From an uncultured Pelagibacteraceae bacterium (GTDB taxonomy: Bacteria; Pseudomonadota; Alphaproteobacteria; Pelagibacterales; Pelagibacteraceae), in assembly GCA_902536575.1 (NCBI GenBank), contig CACAYA010000002.1, positions 1 through 60,073 on the forward strand: a stretch of 60,073 bases of DNA, written 5' to 3'. Positions within the stretch are counted from its first letter, which is position 1; each line of letters opens with the position of its first letter. The position numbers and the translations under genes are program-made. This document shows, one piece after another, positions 33,768-42,524 of the stretch. The notes under the pieces were generated by a model. It did no database searches. It was not told the DNA's origin and worked only from the letters and a program-made list of their open reading frames with translations.

Positions 33768-34347
33768 TAAAATAATTTCTAACGTATTTAGATAAGATAT
33801 CTATCTCAATATTAACTAAGCTCGATTTCTTTAAAGTATATAAATTTGTTTCTTTATACGTATGGGGGATAATCCAAATTTGAAATCCTTTTTTTGTAAC
33901 TTTTGAAATTGTAAGAGATATACCATTTACACTGATAGATGCTTTTTCTATTAAATGTTTTCTTTCCTTCTTAGGAATTTCAAACTCAAAAACGTATGAT
34001 TTATCAACTTTAGAGATCCTCAATACTTTACCAACAGTGTCTACATGGCCCTGACATATATGTCCTGAAATTTTAGTGCCGTATTTTAAGGGTAATTCTA
34101 AGTTTATAATATCTCTAGGTTTTAAAAATTTAAACTTTGATCGTTTGATTGTTTCATTTGAAAGATAAAATTCCATATTTTTTTTTTTAAACGAAATCAA
34201 GGTTAAGCACACGCCATCACATGCCACAGATAAACCCATATCTCTACTTGAAACTTTAAGTTTACTTTTTACAAAAATATTAAGGCCCTTATCTCTTTTG
34301 ACGATTTTAGAAATAGACCCTTGATTATAAATAATTCCATTAAACAT
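33754..34347 (-). CDS. ribE: Riboflavin synthase, alpha chain type
   Basis: Dismutates two lumazine molecules to riboflavin. The N-terminus MFNGII is the trimerisation start, and the two tandem lumazine-binding barrels (about residues 1-95 and 96-190) each carry a conserved segment: SVACDGVCLTL near 38 and SVNGISLTI near 137, with GHICQGHVDT in between near 95. At 197 residues it is standard. It overlaps ribB by 14 nt and lies 1 nt from the ribD 3' part. Confidence 0.94.
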   Translation of the reverse strand: MFNGIIYNQGSISKIVKRDKGLNIFVKSKLKVSSRDMGLSVACDGVCLTLISFKKKNMEFYLSNETIKRSKFKFLKPRDIINLELPLKYGTKISGHICQGHVDTVGKVLRISKVDKSYVFEFEIPKKERKHLIEKASISVNGISLTISKVTKKGFQIWIIPHTYKETNLYTLKKSSLVNIEIDILSKYVRNYFNEKK

Positions 34348-34348
34348 A

Positions 34349-34669
34349 TTATTTGTTATAATGAGTTATTGTATCATTTCCATAGTAAGAATTAAGATTT
34401 TGTCTAAATGGATATTTTTTATTTAAGACATTTAATCCATTAAATTTAACAAAATCTGAATTTGTTGGCAGTTTTTTTTGACTTTTAAATAAATAAAATT
34501 TATCAAATATTTTATCCTTTAATAAGTTTGTAGTAAGAAAATCTCCTCCTTCCACTAAAGTGTTTCTAAAACCTAAAGAATAAAGTTTTTTTATAATTAG
34601 TCTTAGATCTAGTTGCTTACTATTATTTAATTTTGCTTTAATAAGTTCTATTTTCTTTTTTTTAAACAT
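34349..34669 (-). CDS. ribD: RibD C-terminal reductase part (out of frame with the N-terminal part)
   Basis: The last part of the pyrimidine reductase domain of RibD. The first ATG in this frame is at 34669, but the frame is open further upstream to about 34718 and reads as a natural RibD continuation there (NTIIFYNNANKSR). The conserved RNTLVEGGDFL segment is present. It is separated from the rest of RibD only by a one-base shift at a run of seven A, so it is probably not an independent gene. It becomes part of RibD if the frame is restored by slippage, ribosomal frameshifting, or correction of a sequence error. Confidence 0.7.
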   Translation of the reverse strand: MFKKKKIELIKAKLNNSKQLDLRLIIKKLYSLGFRNTLVEGGDFLTTNLLKDKIFDKFYLFKSQKKLPTNSDFVKFNGLNVLNKKYPFRQNLNSYYGNDTITHYNK

Positions 34670-35454
34670 AGAAATTCTTGACTTATTTGCATTATTATAA
34701 AAAATGATTGTATTTTTTTGTTAGCTGACTTAAAAATATAAGTATTTTTGTTTAAACTTAGGTTTTTATCTAAAATAATTCTTACTGGAGAAAATTTTTC
34801 AAACCCTTTTATTCTGCAATTTAATTTAGGGTTATCAATATTTACAGTTTTGCTTGATGTCATAATTGAATCGTTTTTGTATCTTAATAAATGAGTAAAT
34901 TTATCAGAATATTTGTTAGTTATTTTTGTTTTAAATTTACTATAAATAAGTTTGTTTTTTGAAATAGCCATTTTGCCAGTAACAAATGGTTTTTTATTTT
35001 TTCTATTAAAAAAATATGGAATATAAAATTTTTTTACTTTATTTTTTAGAAGACCTATTGAAACATTAATATTATGAGATTTTAAAATTTTAAAACTTTT
35101 TTTTCTTACTCTTTTATCAGTATCTTCAAGTGCGTAAAACACTTCAGATATTTTTGATTTAATTATTTCATTTGTACATGGTGGAGTTAAACCTTGGTGG
35201 CTACATGGTTCCAATGTTACAAACAATTTTGCACCATTAAGTTTTGTATTACAATTTTTAATTGCATTAAATTCTGCATGAGGTCTTCCATTATAAGAAG
35301 TTTGACCAATTGAAATAATATTATCGTTTTTAACTATTACACATCCAACAGATGGATTTGTTCCTGTTAATCCTTCACGAGCTTTTGCCAAGTCCAAGGC
35401 AATATCCATGTATAGTTTATCTTTTTTTGAAAATTTATTTTTTTTTGAAGACAT
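34648..35454 (-). CDS. ribD: RibD deaminase plus first part of reductase (frameshifted)
   Basis: Bifunctional riboflavin enzyme: the N-terminal deaminase domain (about residues 10-150) has the zinc motifs PHAEFNAI near 67 and LEPCSHQGLTPPC near 91-103. The reductase domain begins at about 158 (VTGKMAISKNK) and runs to about residue 246. There the frame hits a run of seven A (34713-34719), after which the reading turns to unrelated residues and stops. The correct continuation is in the -1 frame. The 5' end overlaps nrdR by 20 nt. The neighbouring rib genes are intact. Confidence 0.85.
   Translation of the reverse strand: MSSKKNKFSKKDKLYMDIALDLAKAREGLTGTNPSVGCVIVKNDNIISIGQTSYNGRPHAEFNAIKNCNTKLNGAKLFVTLEPCSHQGLTPPCTNEIIKSKISEVFYALEDTDKRVRKKSFKILKSHNINVSIGLLKNKVKKFYIPYFFNRKNKKPFVTGKMAISKNKLIYSKFKTKITNKYSDKFTHLLRYKNDSIMTSSKTVNIDNPKLNCRIKGFEKFSPVRIILDKNLSLNKNTYIFKSANKKIQSFFIIMQISQEFLCLKKRK
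34713..34719 (-). other. ribD: A7 frameshift site in ribD
   Basis: In the ribD reading frame the codons are AAC AAA AAA ATA. Re-reading one A (-1 frameshift), or one extra A in the mRNA, gives AAC AAA AAA AAT ACA and restores a full-length RibD. A-AAA-AAA is both a classic -1 slippery heptamer and a homopolymer prone to polymerase slippage or sequencing error. Confidence 0.75.
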
Positions 35455-35893
35455 CTATCTTGTCCACGAATTGAACAAAGTCTTGTTCTTCTCTGAAGTT
35501 ACGATAAACAGATGCAAAACGAACATAAGCAACAGGATCTAATTCTTTTAAACCCTCCATTACCATTGTGCCAATTGTACTTGTTGAAATTTCACTTTGA
35601 CCAAGTTCTTCTAAAGCTCTTGAAATTTTGCTGATGAATTTTTCAGCAGTACCAGTATCTATAGGTCTTTTTTTAAGAGCAATGTATATTGATTTAGAAA
35701 GTTTATCTCTATCAAATGCAGATTTTCTCCCATTCTTTTTAACTACCATCAACTCTCTAAATTGTATTCTCTCAAATGTAGTAAATCTTTCACCACATAC
35801 ACACATTCTTCTTCTTCTTATAGCAGTACCATCTTCGGTAGGACGTGAGTCAACAACAGAGGTCTCACCTTTTTTTTCGCAGGGGCAAATCAT
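35435..35893 (-). CDS. nrdR: Transcriptional repressor NrdR
   Basis: Zinc-ribbon/ATP-cone repressor of ribonucleotide reductase genes. The VVDSR-TEDG-AIRRRR segment near residues 13-29, the FTTFER motif near 38, and the ATP cone (about 48-138) are clear. Both zinc knuckles differ from the usual CxxC: here they are CPC (3-5) and CVC (30-32). It lies 3 nt after glyA and overlaps ribD, the standard glyA-nrdR-ribD order. At 152 residues the length is normal. Confidence 0.94.
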   Translation of the reverse strand: MICPCEKKGETSVVDSRPTEDGTAIRRRRMCVCGERFTTFERIQFRELMVVKKNGRKSAFDRDKLSKSIYIALKKRPIDTGTAEKFISKISRALEELGQSEISTSTIGTMVMEGLKELDPVAYVRFASVYRNFREEQDFVQFVDKIDVFKKK

Positions 35894-35896
35894 TAA

Positions 35897-37204
35897 TTAA
35901 AGATTCTTATATATCGGAAATGAAGAAGTTAAAGCAATAACTTCATTTCTCACTTCATCTTCTACTTTACTGTTGTCATCTGGGTTTTCTGATAACCCTT
36001 TTAGAGTTTTTGTAATTAATTCACCAACTTTTTTACATTCATTTAAACCAAAACCACGTGTTGTAATAGCTTGAGTTCCTAGTCTTATACCAGAAGTTAT
36101 CATTGGTTTTTCTGTATCAAAAGGAATACCATTTTTATTACATGTAATATTAGCTCTTGATAAGCTTTCAGCTGCTAAGTTTCCTTTTACATTGTAAGGT
36201 CGTAAATCAACCAACATAAGATGAGTATCGGTTCCATCAGAATAAATTTTAAAACCATTATTTTTTAAAGTTTCTGCTAAAATTTTTGCATTTGCTAAAA
36301 CAGATTTAATATAGTCTTGAAAATCAGGTTGAAGAGCTTCTAAAAAACCAGCTGCTTTAGCTGCAATAACGTGCATTAATGGTCCACCCTGGTAACCAGG
36401 AAAAACTGCTGTGTTAAATTTTTTTGATAATTCTTCGTGATTAGTTAAAATTATTCCACCCCTTGCACTTCTAAAAACTTTATGAGTAGTAGATGTTACT
36501 ACATGAGCATAGTCACATGGGTTTGGATATCCCTTTCCAGCAACCAAACCAGAAAAATGTGCCATATCAACCATTAGATATGCTCCAACTTTATCTGCAA
36601 TTTCTCTAAATCTTTTAAAATCTATAATTCTAGAATATGCACTACCACCTGCAATTATCAATTTTGGTTTATGTTCTAAGGCAAGTTTTTCAACATTGTC
36701 ATAATCTATAAGTTCAGATTTTTTATCAACGTCATACCCTATCGGGTTAAACCATTTTCCTGACATTGAAATTTTTAAACCATGAGTAATATGGCCTCCT
36801 GAATTTAGACTCATACCCATAAAAGTATCACCAGGTTTTAGCAATGCCAAAAATACAGCACCATTAGCTTGTGCGCCTGAGTGTGGCTGCGCATTAGCAA
36901 ATTTACAATTGAAAAGTTTTTTTAATCTTTCTATTGCTAAATTTTCAGCAACGTCAACATGTTCACATCCATTATAATATCTTTTACCAGGGTAACCTTC
37001 TGCATATTTATTAGTTAGCACCGAGCCTTGAGCCTCCAAAACAGCTTGAGAAACAATATTCTCTGAAGCAATCAATTCTATATGTTGTTGCTGTCTCAGT
37101 AGTTCATCTTGAATTGCTTTATAAAGGTCAGGGTCTTTTGAAGATAAACTGTCTTCAAAAAAACTTTTATAGCTATCATTTATATAATTTTTTTCACTAG
37201 ACAT
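35897..37204 (-). CDS. glyA: Serine hydroxymethyltransferase
   Basis: PLP enzyme that interconverts serine and glycine with tetrahydrofolate, the main source of one-carbon units. Landmarks are [10 protein letters not shown] near residue 42, [17 protein letters not shown] near 65-82, and the PLP-lysine region TSTTHKVF near 236-243. At 435 residues it is full length. It overlaps rpiB by 1 nt. With the sarcosine oxidase locus in this window it links glycine, serine and folate metabolism. Confidence 0.97.
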   Translation of the reverse strand: MSSEKNYINDSYKSFFEDSLSSKDPDLYKAIQDELLRQQQHIELIASENIVSQAVLEAQGSVLTNKYAEGYPGKRYYNGCEHVDVAENLAIERLKKLFNCKFANAQPHSGAQANGAVFLALLKPGDTFMGMSLNSGGHITHGLKISMSGKWFNPIGYDVDKKSELIDYDNVEKLALEHKPKLIIAGGSAYSRIIDFKRFREIADKVGAYLMVDMAHFSGLVAGKGYPNPCDYAHVVTSTTHKVFRSARGGIILTNHEELSKKFNTAVFPGYQGGPLMHVIAAKAAGFLEALQPDFQDYIKSVLANAKILAETLKNNGFKIYSDGTDTHLMLVDLRPYNVKGNLAAESLSRANITCNKNGIPFDTEKPMITSGIRLGTQAITTRGFGLNECKKVGELITKTLKGLSENPDDNSKVEDEVRNEVIALTSSFPIYKNL

Positions 37205-37629
37205 TATATTTTTTTAATCCTTTTTAAGTGTCTACCACCTTCAAATTTAGTATTCAAAAAAACACTAACACAATTTAAAGCATTTTTTTTAGTTAACAAC
37301 CTTGAACCTAATGTAATGATATTTGCATCATTATGCAATCTTGATAATTTTGTTGATTTTAAATTAAAACATTGAGCAGCACGAATATTTTTATGTTTAT
37401 TTGCAGCAATATTCATCCCCATACCAGATCCACAAACTAAAATTCCAACATTATTTTTGCTAATTTTTACTTTTCGAGCAACCTTGTGTGCGTAATCAGG
37501 GTAATCTACTCTGTAATCAGAGGACGGTCCTAGATCAAAATAATTCATTTTTTTTTTAAGAAGGTATTTTTTAATGATTTCCTTTAATTTAAAACCAGCG
37601 TGATCAGAGGAAATATATATTTTTTTCAA
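37204..37629 (-). CDS. rpiB: Ribose-5-phosphate isomerase B
   Basis: Interconverts ribose 5-phosphate and ribulose 5-phosphate (pentose phosphate pathway). The start [19 protein letters not shown] near residue 43 and the catalytic-cysteine segment [17 protein letters not shown] near 62-78 are diagnostic of RpiB/LacAB, as is LGSRLL near 107. At 141 residues it is normal. In Alphaproteobacteria rpiB commonly precedes glyA, as here. Confidence 0.95.
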   Translation of the reverse strand: MKKIYISSDHAGFKLKEIIKKYLLKKKMNYFDLGPSSDYRVDYPDYAHKVARKVKISKNNVGILVCGSGMGMNIAANKHKNIRAAQCFNLKSTKLSRLHNDANIITLGSRLLTKKNALNCVSVFLNTKFEGGRHLKRIKKI

Positions 37630-37630
37630 A

Positions 37631-38272
37631 CTAATTAAATTTATAATCTAGAACACAAGCTACAAGGTGAATTCTATTTTCTTCACCTCCATTAAATGCA
37701 TTGTGATATTTAGTATTATTTGTAACCCATACAGAACCATCTGCGGGCATATGTTTTGCGACATTATCTATCACCATTAAACAACCTGGGTTAGTAATAA
37801 TTGGTATATGAAGTCTTGGCTCAGGATCTCTATGCCAACTCAAGGTAGATCTTGGTTCTTTTAAAAGAATTCTTATTCTACCCAATTTATATTTTGAAGA
37901 AAGCACATCATATACTTCCTTAAAATATGTGTTTTCATAATCTTTAATAAATTCAGAATATTGCGACTCATCAACCTTAATATCTCTTGAAACTTCTTTT
38001 CCAGTTTTATCAGGCTTAGTCCAGTAAACTCCTCTAGCCTTGCTGCCTTTGATAGAATCTGGATCACCAGGAATTTGAGTTAGCGAAATGGCACCAAAGT
38101 GAGTTACACCCCCACCATCATCAAATTTTTTAATATTTACAATTTGATTGTATGCTTCTTGTAACTTATCTATGTCAAATTTTATGTTCTGTTTTTGAAA
38201 ATCTCTGAAATCTAAAATTCTCTCTTCTTTTTTTATATTCAGGTCTACAATTTTTGTGTTATCTATAGTCAT
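37631..38272 (-). CDS. Aspartyl/asparaginyl beta-hydroxylase-like 2OG oxygenase
   Basis: A 213-residue protein that fits the Asp/Asn beta-hydroxylase (cupin-like double-stranded beta-helix) family. The likely iron ligands are H147-x-D149 (WHRDPEP) and H190 (KYHNAFN), with R200 (ENRIHLV) in the 2-oxoglutarate position; the spacing and the NA-N...RIHL ending match the family. A LHIPI strand near 154 follows. It heads the rpiB-glyA-nrdR-rib operon, an unusual neighbour. The substrate (peptide or small molecule) is unknown. Confidence 0.7.
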   Translation of the reverse strand: MTIDNTKIVDLNIKKEERILDFRDFQKQNIKFDIDKLQEAYNQIVNIKKFDDGGGVTHFGAISLTQIPGDPDSIKGSKARGVYWTKPDKTGKEVSRDIKVDESQYSEFIKDYENTYFKEVYDVLSSKYKLGRIRILLKEPRSTLSWHRDPEPRLHIPIITNPGCLMVIDNVAKHMPADGSVWVTNNTKYHNAFNGGEENRIHLVACVLDYKFN

Positions 38273-38345
38273 AGAAATTGTGTTGTACTTATAATTTTAT
38301 ATATTTGTATAATACTTTTGTCGCATTAATAGAGTATATTTGAAC

Positions 38346-39335
38346 ATGATTACAGGAAAATATCCAAATTTAAGATTGAGAAGAAACAGAAAGGAATCAT
38401 GGACTAGAAGGTTGATTCAAGAAAACACACTCAGTCCAAATGATTTTATATTACCAATTTTCTTAATAGATGGATCAAATAAAAAAGAATCAATATCCAC
38501 AATGCCAGGTGTTTTTAGATACACAATAAATAGAATTTCTCAAATAGTAGATAAAGCAATTAAAAAAGGTATTCCAATGGTTGCTCTTTTCCCCAAAACG
38601 AAAAATACTTTAAAAAATAATTTAGGTACTGAGTCACTAAATGAAAATAATTTAGTTTGCAGAGCCATAGTAGAAATCAAAAAAAGATATAAAAACCAAA
38701 TTGGGATTATGTGCGATGTTGCACTTGATCCTTATACCTCACATGGTCATGATGGATTAATAAAGTCCAATCAAATAATTAATGATGAAACAATTGAAGT
38801 GCTAATAAATCAATCTCTACTACAGGCTGAAATGGGATGTGATGTTCTTGCACCTTCAGATATGATGGATGGAAGAATAGGAAAAATAAGAAAAGCACTT
38901 GATAATTCTAATTTTAAAAACACACAAATTTTATCCTATGCCGCAAAGTATGCCTCTAGTTTTTATGGCCCCTTTAGAGATGCTGTCGGTTCTAAAAGCT
39001 CACTTAAAGGTGATAAAAAAACCTATCAAATGGACTTTAGAAATAACGATGAGGCTATACGGGAAGTTGCTTTAGATATAAAGGAAGGTGCAGATATGAT
39101 TATGGTTAAACCAGGGATGCCATATTTAGACATAATTAAATCAATAAAAGAAAAATTTAAAATTCCAGTTTTGGCATACCAAGTTTCTGGTGAATATAGT
39201 CTTTTAGAAACTGCTATTAATAAAAAACTAATACAAAAAAATGCAGTTTATGAAAGTTTAGTTTCTTTTAAACGTGCAGGAGCAAATGCTATTGTTTCAT
39301 ATTATGCTGATAGAATAGACAAAATTTTAGAATAA
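38346..39335 (+). CDS. hemB: Delta-aminolevulinic acid dehydratase (porphobilinogen synthase)
   Basis: Condenses two aminolevulinate molecules to porphobilinogen in heme synthesis. The catalytic-lysine segments (SYAAKYASSFYGPFRDA near residue 200 and MVKPGMPYLD near 253) are intact. The metal site near 124 reads DVALDPYTSHGHDG, with aspartates rather than the cysteines of zinc enzymes, so it is the Mg2+-type HemB usual in Alphaproteobacteria. I prefer ATG 38346 to a TTG two codons earlier. A perfect TATAAT (38308-38313) lies upstream. It abuts recO with no gap. Confidence 0.95.
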   Translation: MITGKYPNLRLRRNRKESWTRRLIQENTLSPNDFILPIFLIDGSNKKESISTMPGVFRYTINRISQIVDKAIKKGIPMVALFPKTKNTLKNNLGTESLNENNLVCRAIVEIKKRYKNQIGIMCDVALDPYTSHGHDGLIKSNQIINDETIEVLINQSLLQAEMGCDVLAPSDMMDGRIGKIRKALDNSNFKNTQILSYAAKYASSFYGPFRDAVGSKSSLKGDKKTYQMDFRNNDEAIREVALDIKEGADMIMVKPGMPYLDIIKSIKEKFKIPVLAYQVSGEYSLLETAINKKLIQKNAVYESLVSFKRAGANAIVSYYADRIDKILE

Positions 39336-40016
39336 CTATTTCAAAGAATTTAAAAAAATTACTCTACTACTAGGATAATTTAAATTATTTGGCTTCAGGA
39401 TAGTTTTATCTAAATAATCTCCAACCAATTTCAATCCACTTAATAAAATATTAATATCTGTTACCTCTAAATCCTTTTCGATAAGAAAGTTAGGGACATA
39501 TTTCTTTTCAGCATAAGAGGTTGCGAAATAAACAGTTTTGTTATCTTCTAAATTTTTTTCTACCAAATTTTCTAGCTCAAGATCGTAACCTAGTAATTTT
39601 AGTAACTCTAATTCCCAAAAAATATATTTTTTAAGCCAATTTTGATCATTTACTAAATTAAAAAGGTCTTCGATAAGAAAGTAAACTTTTTTATTTGTCT
39701 GTGCTTCAGCTGTTAATATTTTAATTAAGTTCATTGCTGAAGTAATGCAAGAAAGCTTTTGCTTATGATCAAAATAAAATGGAGTATAAGCATTTAAGAT
39801 TTCAATTTTAAAATAACCCATTCTATTATCGTTTTTGGAGTTGTAATTGACATGAAGTTCATTACCTACTTGAAGATAATTTTTAATTTTCTTAGATGTT
39901 CCTCCAAATATAATGCCTGAAACTTTACCTCTATCCAAAGTATATAATTCAGCAATTATAGAGTTTTCACTATACCTACTTTTGCTAACTAAAAAACCTT
40001 GATCAATCCAATTCAT
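39336..40016 (-). CDS. recO: DNA repair protein RecO
   Basis: Mediator of RecA loading in the RecFOR pathway. An OB-fold N-terminus (W-x-D-x-G-F-L-V near residues 3-10, then the LYTLDRGKVSGIIFGG segment) and a helical C-terminal domain (about 80-220) fit RecO. The zinc-binding cysteines of some RecO proteins are absent. It is the last gene of the rel-pyrE-pdxJ-acpS-lepB-rnc-recO run; era, which normally stands between rnc and recO, is missing here. Confidence 0.88.
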   Translation of the reverse strand: MNWIDQGFLVSKSRYSENSIIAELYTLDRGKVSGIIFGGTSKKIKNYLQVGNELHVNYNSKNDNRMGYFKIEILNAYTPFYFDHKQKLSCITSAMNLIKILTAEAQTNKKVYFLIEDLFNLVNDQNWLKKYIFWELELLKLLGYDLELENLVEKNLEDNKTVYFATSYAEKKYVPNFLIEKDLEVTDINILLSGLKLVGDYLDKTILKPNNLNYPSSRVIFLNSLK

Positions 40017-40023
40017 ATTTTTT

Positions 40024-40689
40024 TCAATTTATATTTTTTAGACATTCAATAGCAGCATTTTGCTCAGCATCTTTTTTTGACTTACCTGATGATATAAAAA
40101 ATTTGGTGTTAGGAAGCTTAACTCCAACTTTAAAAATAGGTTTATGACGTGGGCCTGTATTAGAAATTATTTTATAAGTTGGTAATTTTTTAAATTTTTT
40201 TAAAGCTAGTTCTTGAAGTTTTGTTTTTGCATCAATTTGGGTAACAACACTTTTTTCAATATGACTACCCCAAAGTTTTAAGATAACTTTTTCAGCTATA
40301 TTTAATCCTTTATCTAAATAAATAGCTCCCATTAATGCCTCACAACTATCTGAAATAATTTTATCTTCGATTTTGATAATTTTATTTTTTGGGTTGAAGG
40401 TTTTTATATATTTTTCTAATTCAATGGCTTTTGCAACTTCTAAACATGTTTTTTTATTTACTAATGATGCAAATTTTTTATCAAGTATACCCTCTTTTTC
40501 ATTAGGATAGATTTTTAAAAGTTTTTGAGCAATAACTAAGCCAAGCACTCTATCTCCTAAAAATTCAATCTTTTCATTATTTTCATTTGGGTTGAAACTT
40601 TTGTGGGTTAACGATTGAATTAACAAATTTTTATTTCTAAATTTTATGTTTAGTTTTTTTTCCAATTTTTGATAGTTTATTTTCATCAA
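40024..40689 (-). CDS. rnc: Ribonuclease III
   Basis: Double-stranded RNA endonuclease for rRNA and mRNA processing. The signature NEKIEFLGDRVLGLVIA is at about residues 38-54, a second acidic site (DSCEALMGAIYLD) near 112-124, and the C-terminal dsRNA-binding domain at about 150-218. At 221 residues it is normal length. It overlaps lepB by 4 nt and is followed directly by recO. Confidence 0.95.
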   Translation of the reverse strand: MMKINYQKLEKKLNIKFRNKNLLIQSLTHKSFNPNENNEKIEFLGDRVLGLVIAQKLLKIYPNEKEGILDKKFASLVNKKTCLEVAKAIELEKYIKTFNPKNKIIKIEDKIISDSCEALMGAIYLDKGLNIAEKVILKLWGSHIEKSVVTQIDAKTKLQELALKKFKKLPTYKIISNTGPRHKPIFKVGVKLPNTKFFISSGKSKKDAEQNAAIECLKNIN

Positions 40690-41423
40690 TTAATTTTATC
40701 AAATGTTCTATTAAATCTAATTGTTTTATGCCATTTCCAAAATTCAAAAATACTACCCATCTTTGTATCAGATGAAAAAAAAATAAATTGGGCTTTACCA
40801 ACTAAATTATCTTTATGAACATAACCAACACTTGTTAGATATCTGCTGTCTTTAGAGCAATCTCTATTGTCACCTAAAAAAAAATAATGATCATCAGGGA
40901 CAGTAAAGATGTCTGAATTCTTATAGGAGTATTCTTTTAAGTAGACAGTGTGAAATTTTTTTCCATTAGGCAATTTTTCCTCAAATTTCAAAACATCAAT
41001 AATTTCACTTCCACAATAAATATTACTTTTGCTAAGAGTTTTTGACTTTAATATTTCACCGTTATTTAAATATAAATTAGAGTCTATAAATTGAATCTTA
41101 TCACCTGGTAGACCAATAAGTCTTTTTATATAATCTGTTCTATTATCTGCTGGTGTTTTAAAAACAACTACATCTCCACGTTTTGGACTATTGAACATTA
41201 CTCTTTTGCTGAGTAATGGAGGACTAAAAGGAAAAGAATGCTTACTATAGCCGTAGGAATATTTTGTAACAAATAACCTATCACCTACTAGCAATGTTGG
41301 CTCCATCGATGATGAAGGAATATAAAATGGTTGGATTAAAAGAGATCTTATTATTATGGCAATTATTAAAGCATAAAATAAAGTTTTTATATTTTCAAAA
41401 AAAAAATTTTTATCTAGCTTCAT
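40686..41423 (-). CDS. lepB: Signal peptidase I
   Basis: Inner-membrane serine protease that removes signal peptides. One transmembrane helix (about residues 10-30) precedes the catalytic domain; the nucleophile serine is in PSSSMEPTLLVGD near 38, the general-base lysine in YIKRLIGLPGD near 95, and the C-terminal GDNRDCSKDSR box near 188 is present. At 245 residues it is typical of Alphaproteobacteria. It overlaps acpS and rnc by 4 nt each. Confidence 0.95.
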   Translation of the reverse strand: MKLDKNFFFENIKTLFYALIIAIIIRSLLIQPFYIPSSSMEPTLLVGDRLFVTKYSYGYSKHSFPFSPPLLSKRVMFNSPKRGDVVVFKTPADNRTDYIKRLIGLPGDKIQFIDSNLYLNNGEILKSKTLSKSNIYCGSEIIDVLKFEEKLPNGKKFHTVYLKEYSYKNSDIFTVPDDHYFFLGDNRDCSKDSRYLTSVGYVHKDNLVGKAQFIFFSSDTKMGSIFEFWKWHKTIRFNRTFDKIN

Positions 41424-41806
41424 ATGGATTGAATAATTGCAAATGCTATTGAATAATCTTTTTCATCTGAAATTGACAGAAAAGAATTAAACTTTTTAAT
41501 TTTATATTTTTTTTGTACAATTTTTATAATTTTTTTATTATCAACATATTTAGGCATACCTTTGTTATCATTTGTGATTTCAATGTCTTTAAATCTTAAA
41601 TTGGAAGAAAATCCAGTCCCTAATGCTTTAGAAAAAGCTTCTTTAGCTGCAAATCTCTTCGAAAAAAAAGCTACTTTATTTTTGGTTTTTTTTGATAATT
41701 TAAGTTCATTACTACTATAAGTTCGATTTTTAAATTTATTGTTCTTAATAGATTCCTTGATCCTATTATTATCAATGATGTCAATCCCAATTCCAAGAAT
41801 TTTCAT
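41420..41806 (-). CDS. acpS: Holo-[acyl-carrier-protein] synthase
   Basis: Transfers phosphopantetheine from CoA to apo-ACP. The ILGIGIDIIDNNRI start with the Mg2+-binding aspartate near residue 9, and FAAKEAFSKALGTG near 53-66 with the catalytic glutamate, are diagnostic. A C-terminal SISDEKDYSIAFAI strand is present. At 128 residues it is normal. It is 1 nt after pdxJ. Confidence 0.94.
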   Translation of the reverse strand: MKILGIGIDIIDNNRIKESIKNNKFKNRTYSSNELKLSKKTKNKVAFFSKRFAAKEAFSKALGTGFSSNLRFKDIEITNDNKGMPKYVDNKKIIKIVQKKYKIKKFNSFLSISDEKDYSIAFAIIQSI

Positions 41807-41807
41807 A

Positions 41808-42524
41808 TTAATTCAATAATTTTTTAAAATTTTTAATCACTTTTGATAAACCATGAAATACTGATTCCCCTATTATGAAATGACCAATATTATATTCGTG
41901 AATTTCTTTTATTTTTGACAGTAATTTAGTGGTTTTATAATCCAAACCATGCCCCGCATGAACTTCTATACCCAAAGAATTTGCAAGCTTAGAGCTATTT
42001 TTTATTCTTTGAAGTTCTTTGTTATGCTTTTGTTTTGATTTAACCTTATTTGATAAATTTCCTGTATGGATTTCAATACAATCTACTCCAAGTAATTTTG
42101 AAATTTTAATATCTTTTAATGATGGATTAATAAATAAACTGGTTCTTATTTTAGCTTTTTTGAATTTAAGAACTATTTTTTTTAATTTATTAAAATTTTT
42201 TTTTAAATTTAAACCTCCTTCGGTGGTAATTTCTTTTCTATTTTCTGGTACTATGCAAATGTAATTTGGTTTAATTCTTAGAGCATTAGATATAATACTT
42301 TCATTCATTGAAACTTCGAGATTAACTAAAACATTTTTCAAATTACATATCCTTTTTGCATCTTTGTCATTAATGTGTCTTCTATCCTCTCTTAGATGTA
42401 TTGTTACAGAGTCTGCTCCACACTTGACTACATGTAATGCAGCACTGATTGGGTCTGGATGTTTTTCACCTCTTGCATTTCTTAAAGTTGCAACGTGATC
42501 AATATTTACACCTAGTCTTTTCAC
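41808..42524 (-). CDS. pdxJ: Pyridoxine 5'-phosphate synthase
   Basis: TIM-barrel enzyme that makes pyridoxine 5'-phosphate from deoxyxylulose 5-phosphate and 3-hydroxyaminoacetone phosphate. The start LGVNIDHVATLRNARG, the PDPISAALH segment near 23, HLREDRRHI near 43, and the AGHGLDY motif near 189 with conserved histidine are clear. At 238 residues it is standard. It overlaps pyrE by 4 nt. Confidence 0.95.
   Translation of the reverse strand: MKRLGVNIDHVATLRNARGEKHPDPISAALHVVKCGADSVTIHLREDRRHINDKDAKRICNLKNVLVNLEVSMNESIISNALRIKPNYICIVPENRKEITTEGGLNLKKNFNKLKKIVLKFKKAKIRTSLFINPSLKDIKISKLLGVDCIEIHTGNLSNKVKSKQKHNKELQRIKNSSKLANSLGIEVHAGHGLDYKTTKLLSKIKEIHEYNIGHFIIGESVFHGLSKVIKNFKKLLN

Noticed and set aside
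34349..34669. RibD C-terminal fragment as a separate stand-alone reductase gene
   Set aside because: The protein lacks the NADPH-binding beginning of the domain, and the missing part is exactly in the other frame upstream.
38308..38313. A full hemB promoter around TATAAT
   Set aside because: The -10 box is perfect but the only -35-like element (TTGTAC) is 19 nt away, so I do not list it as a feature.
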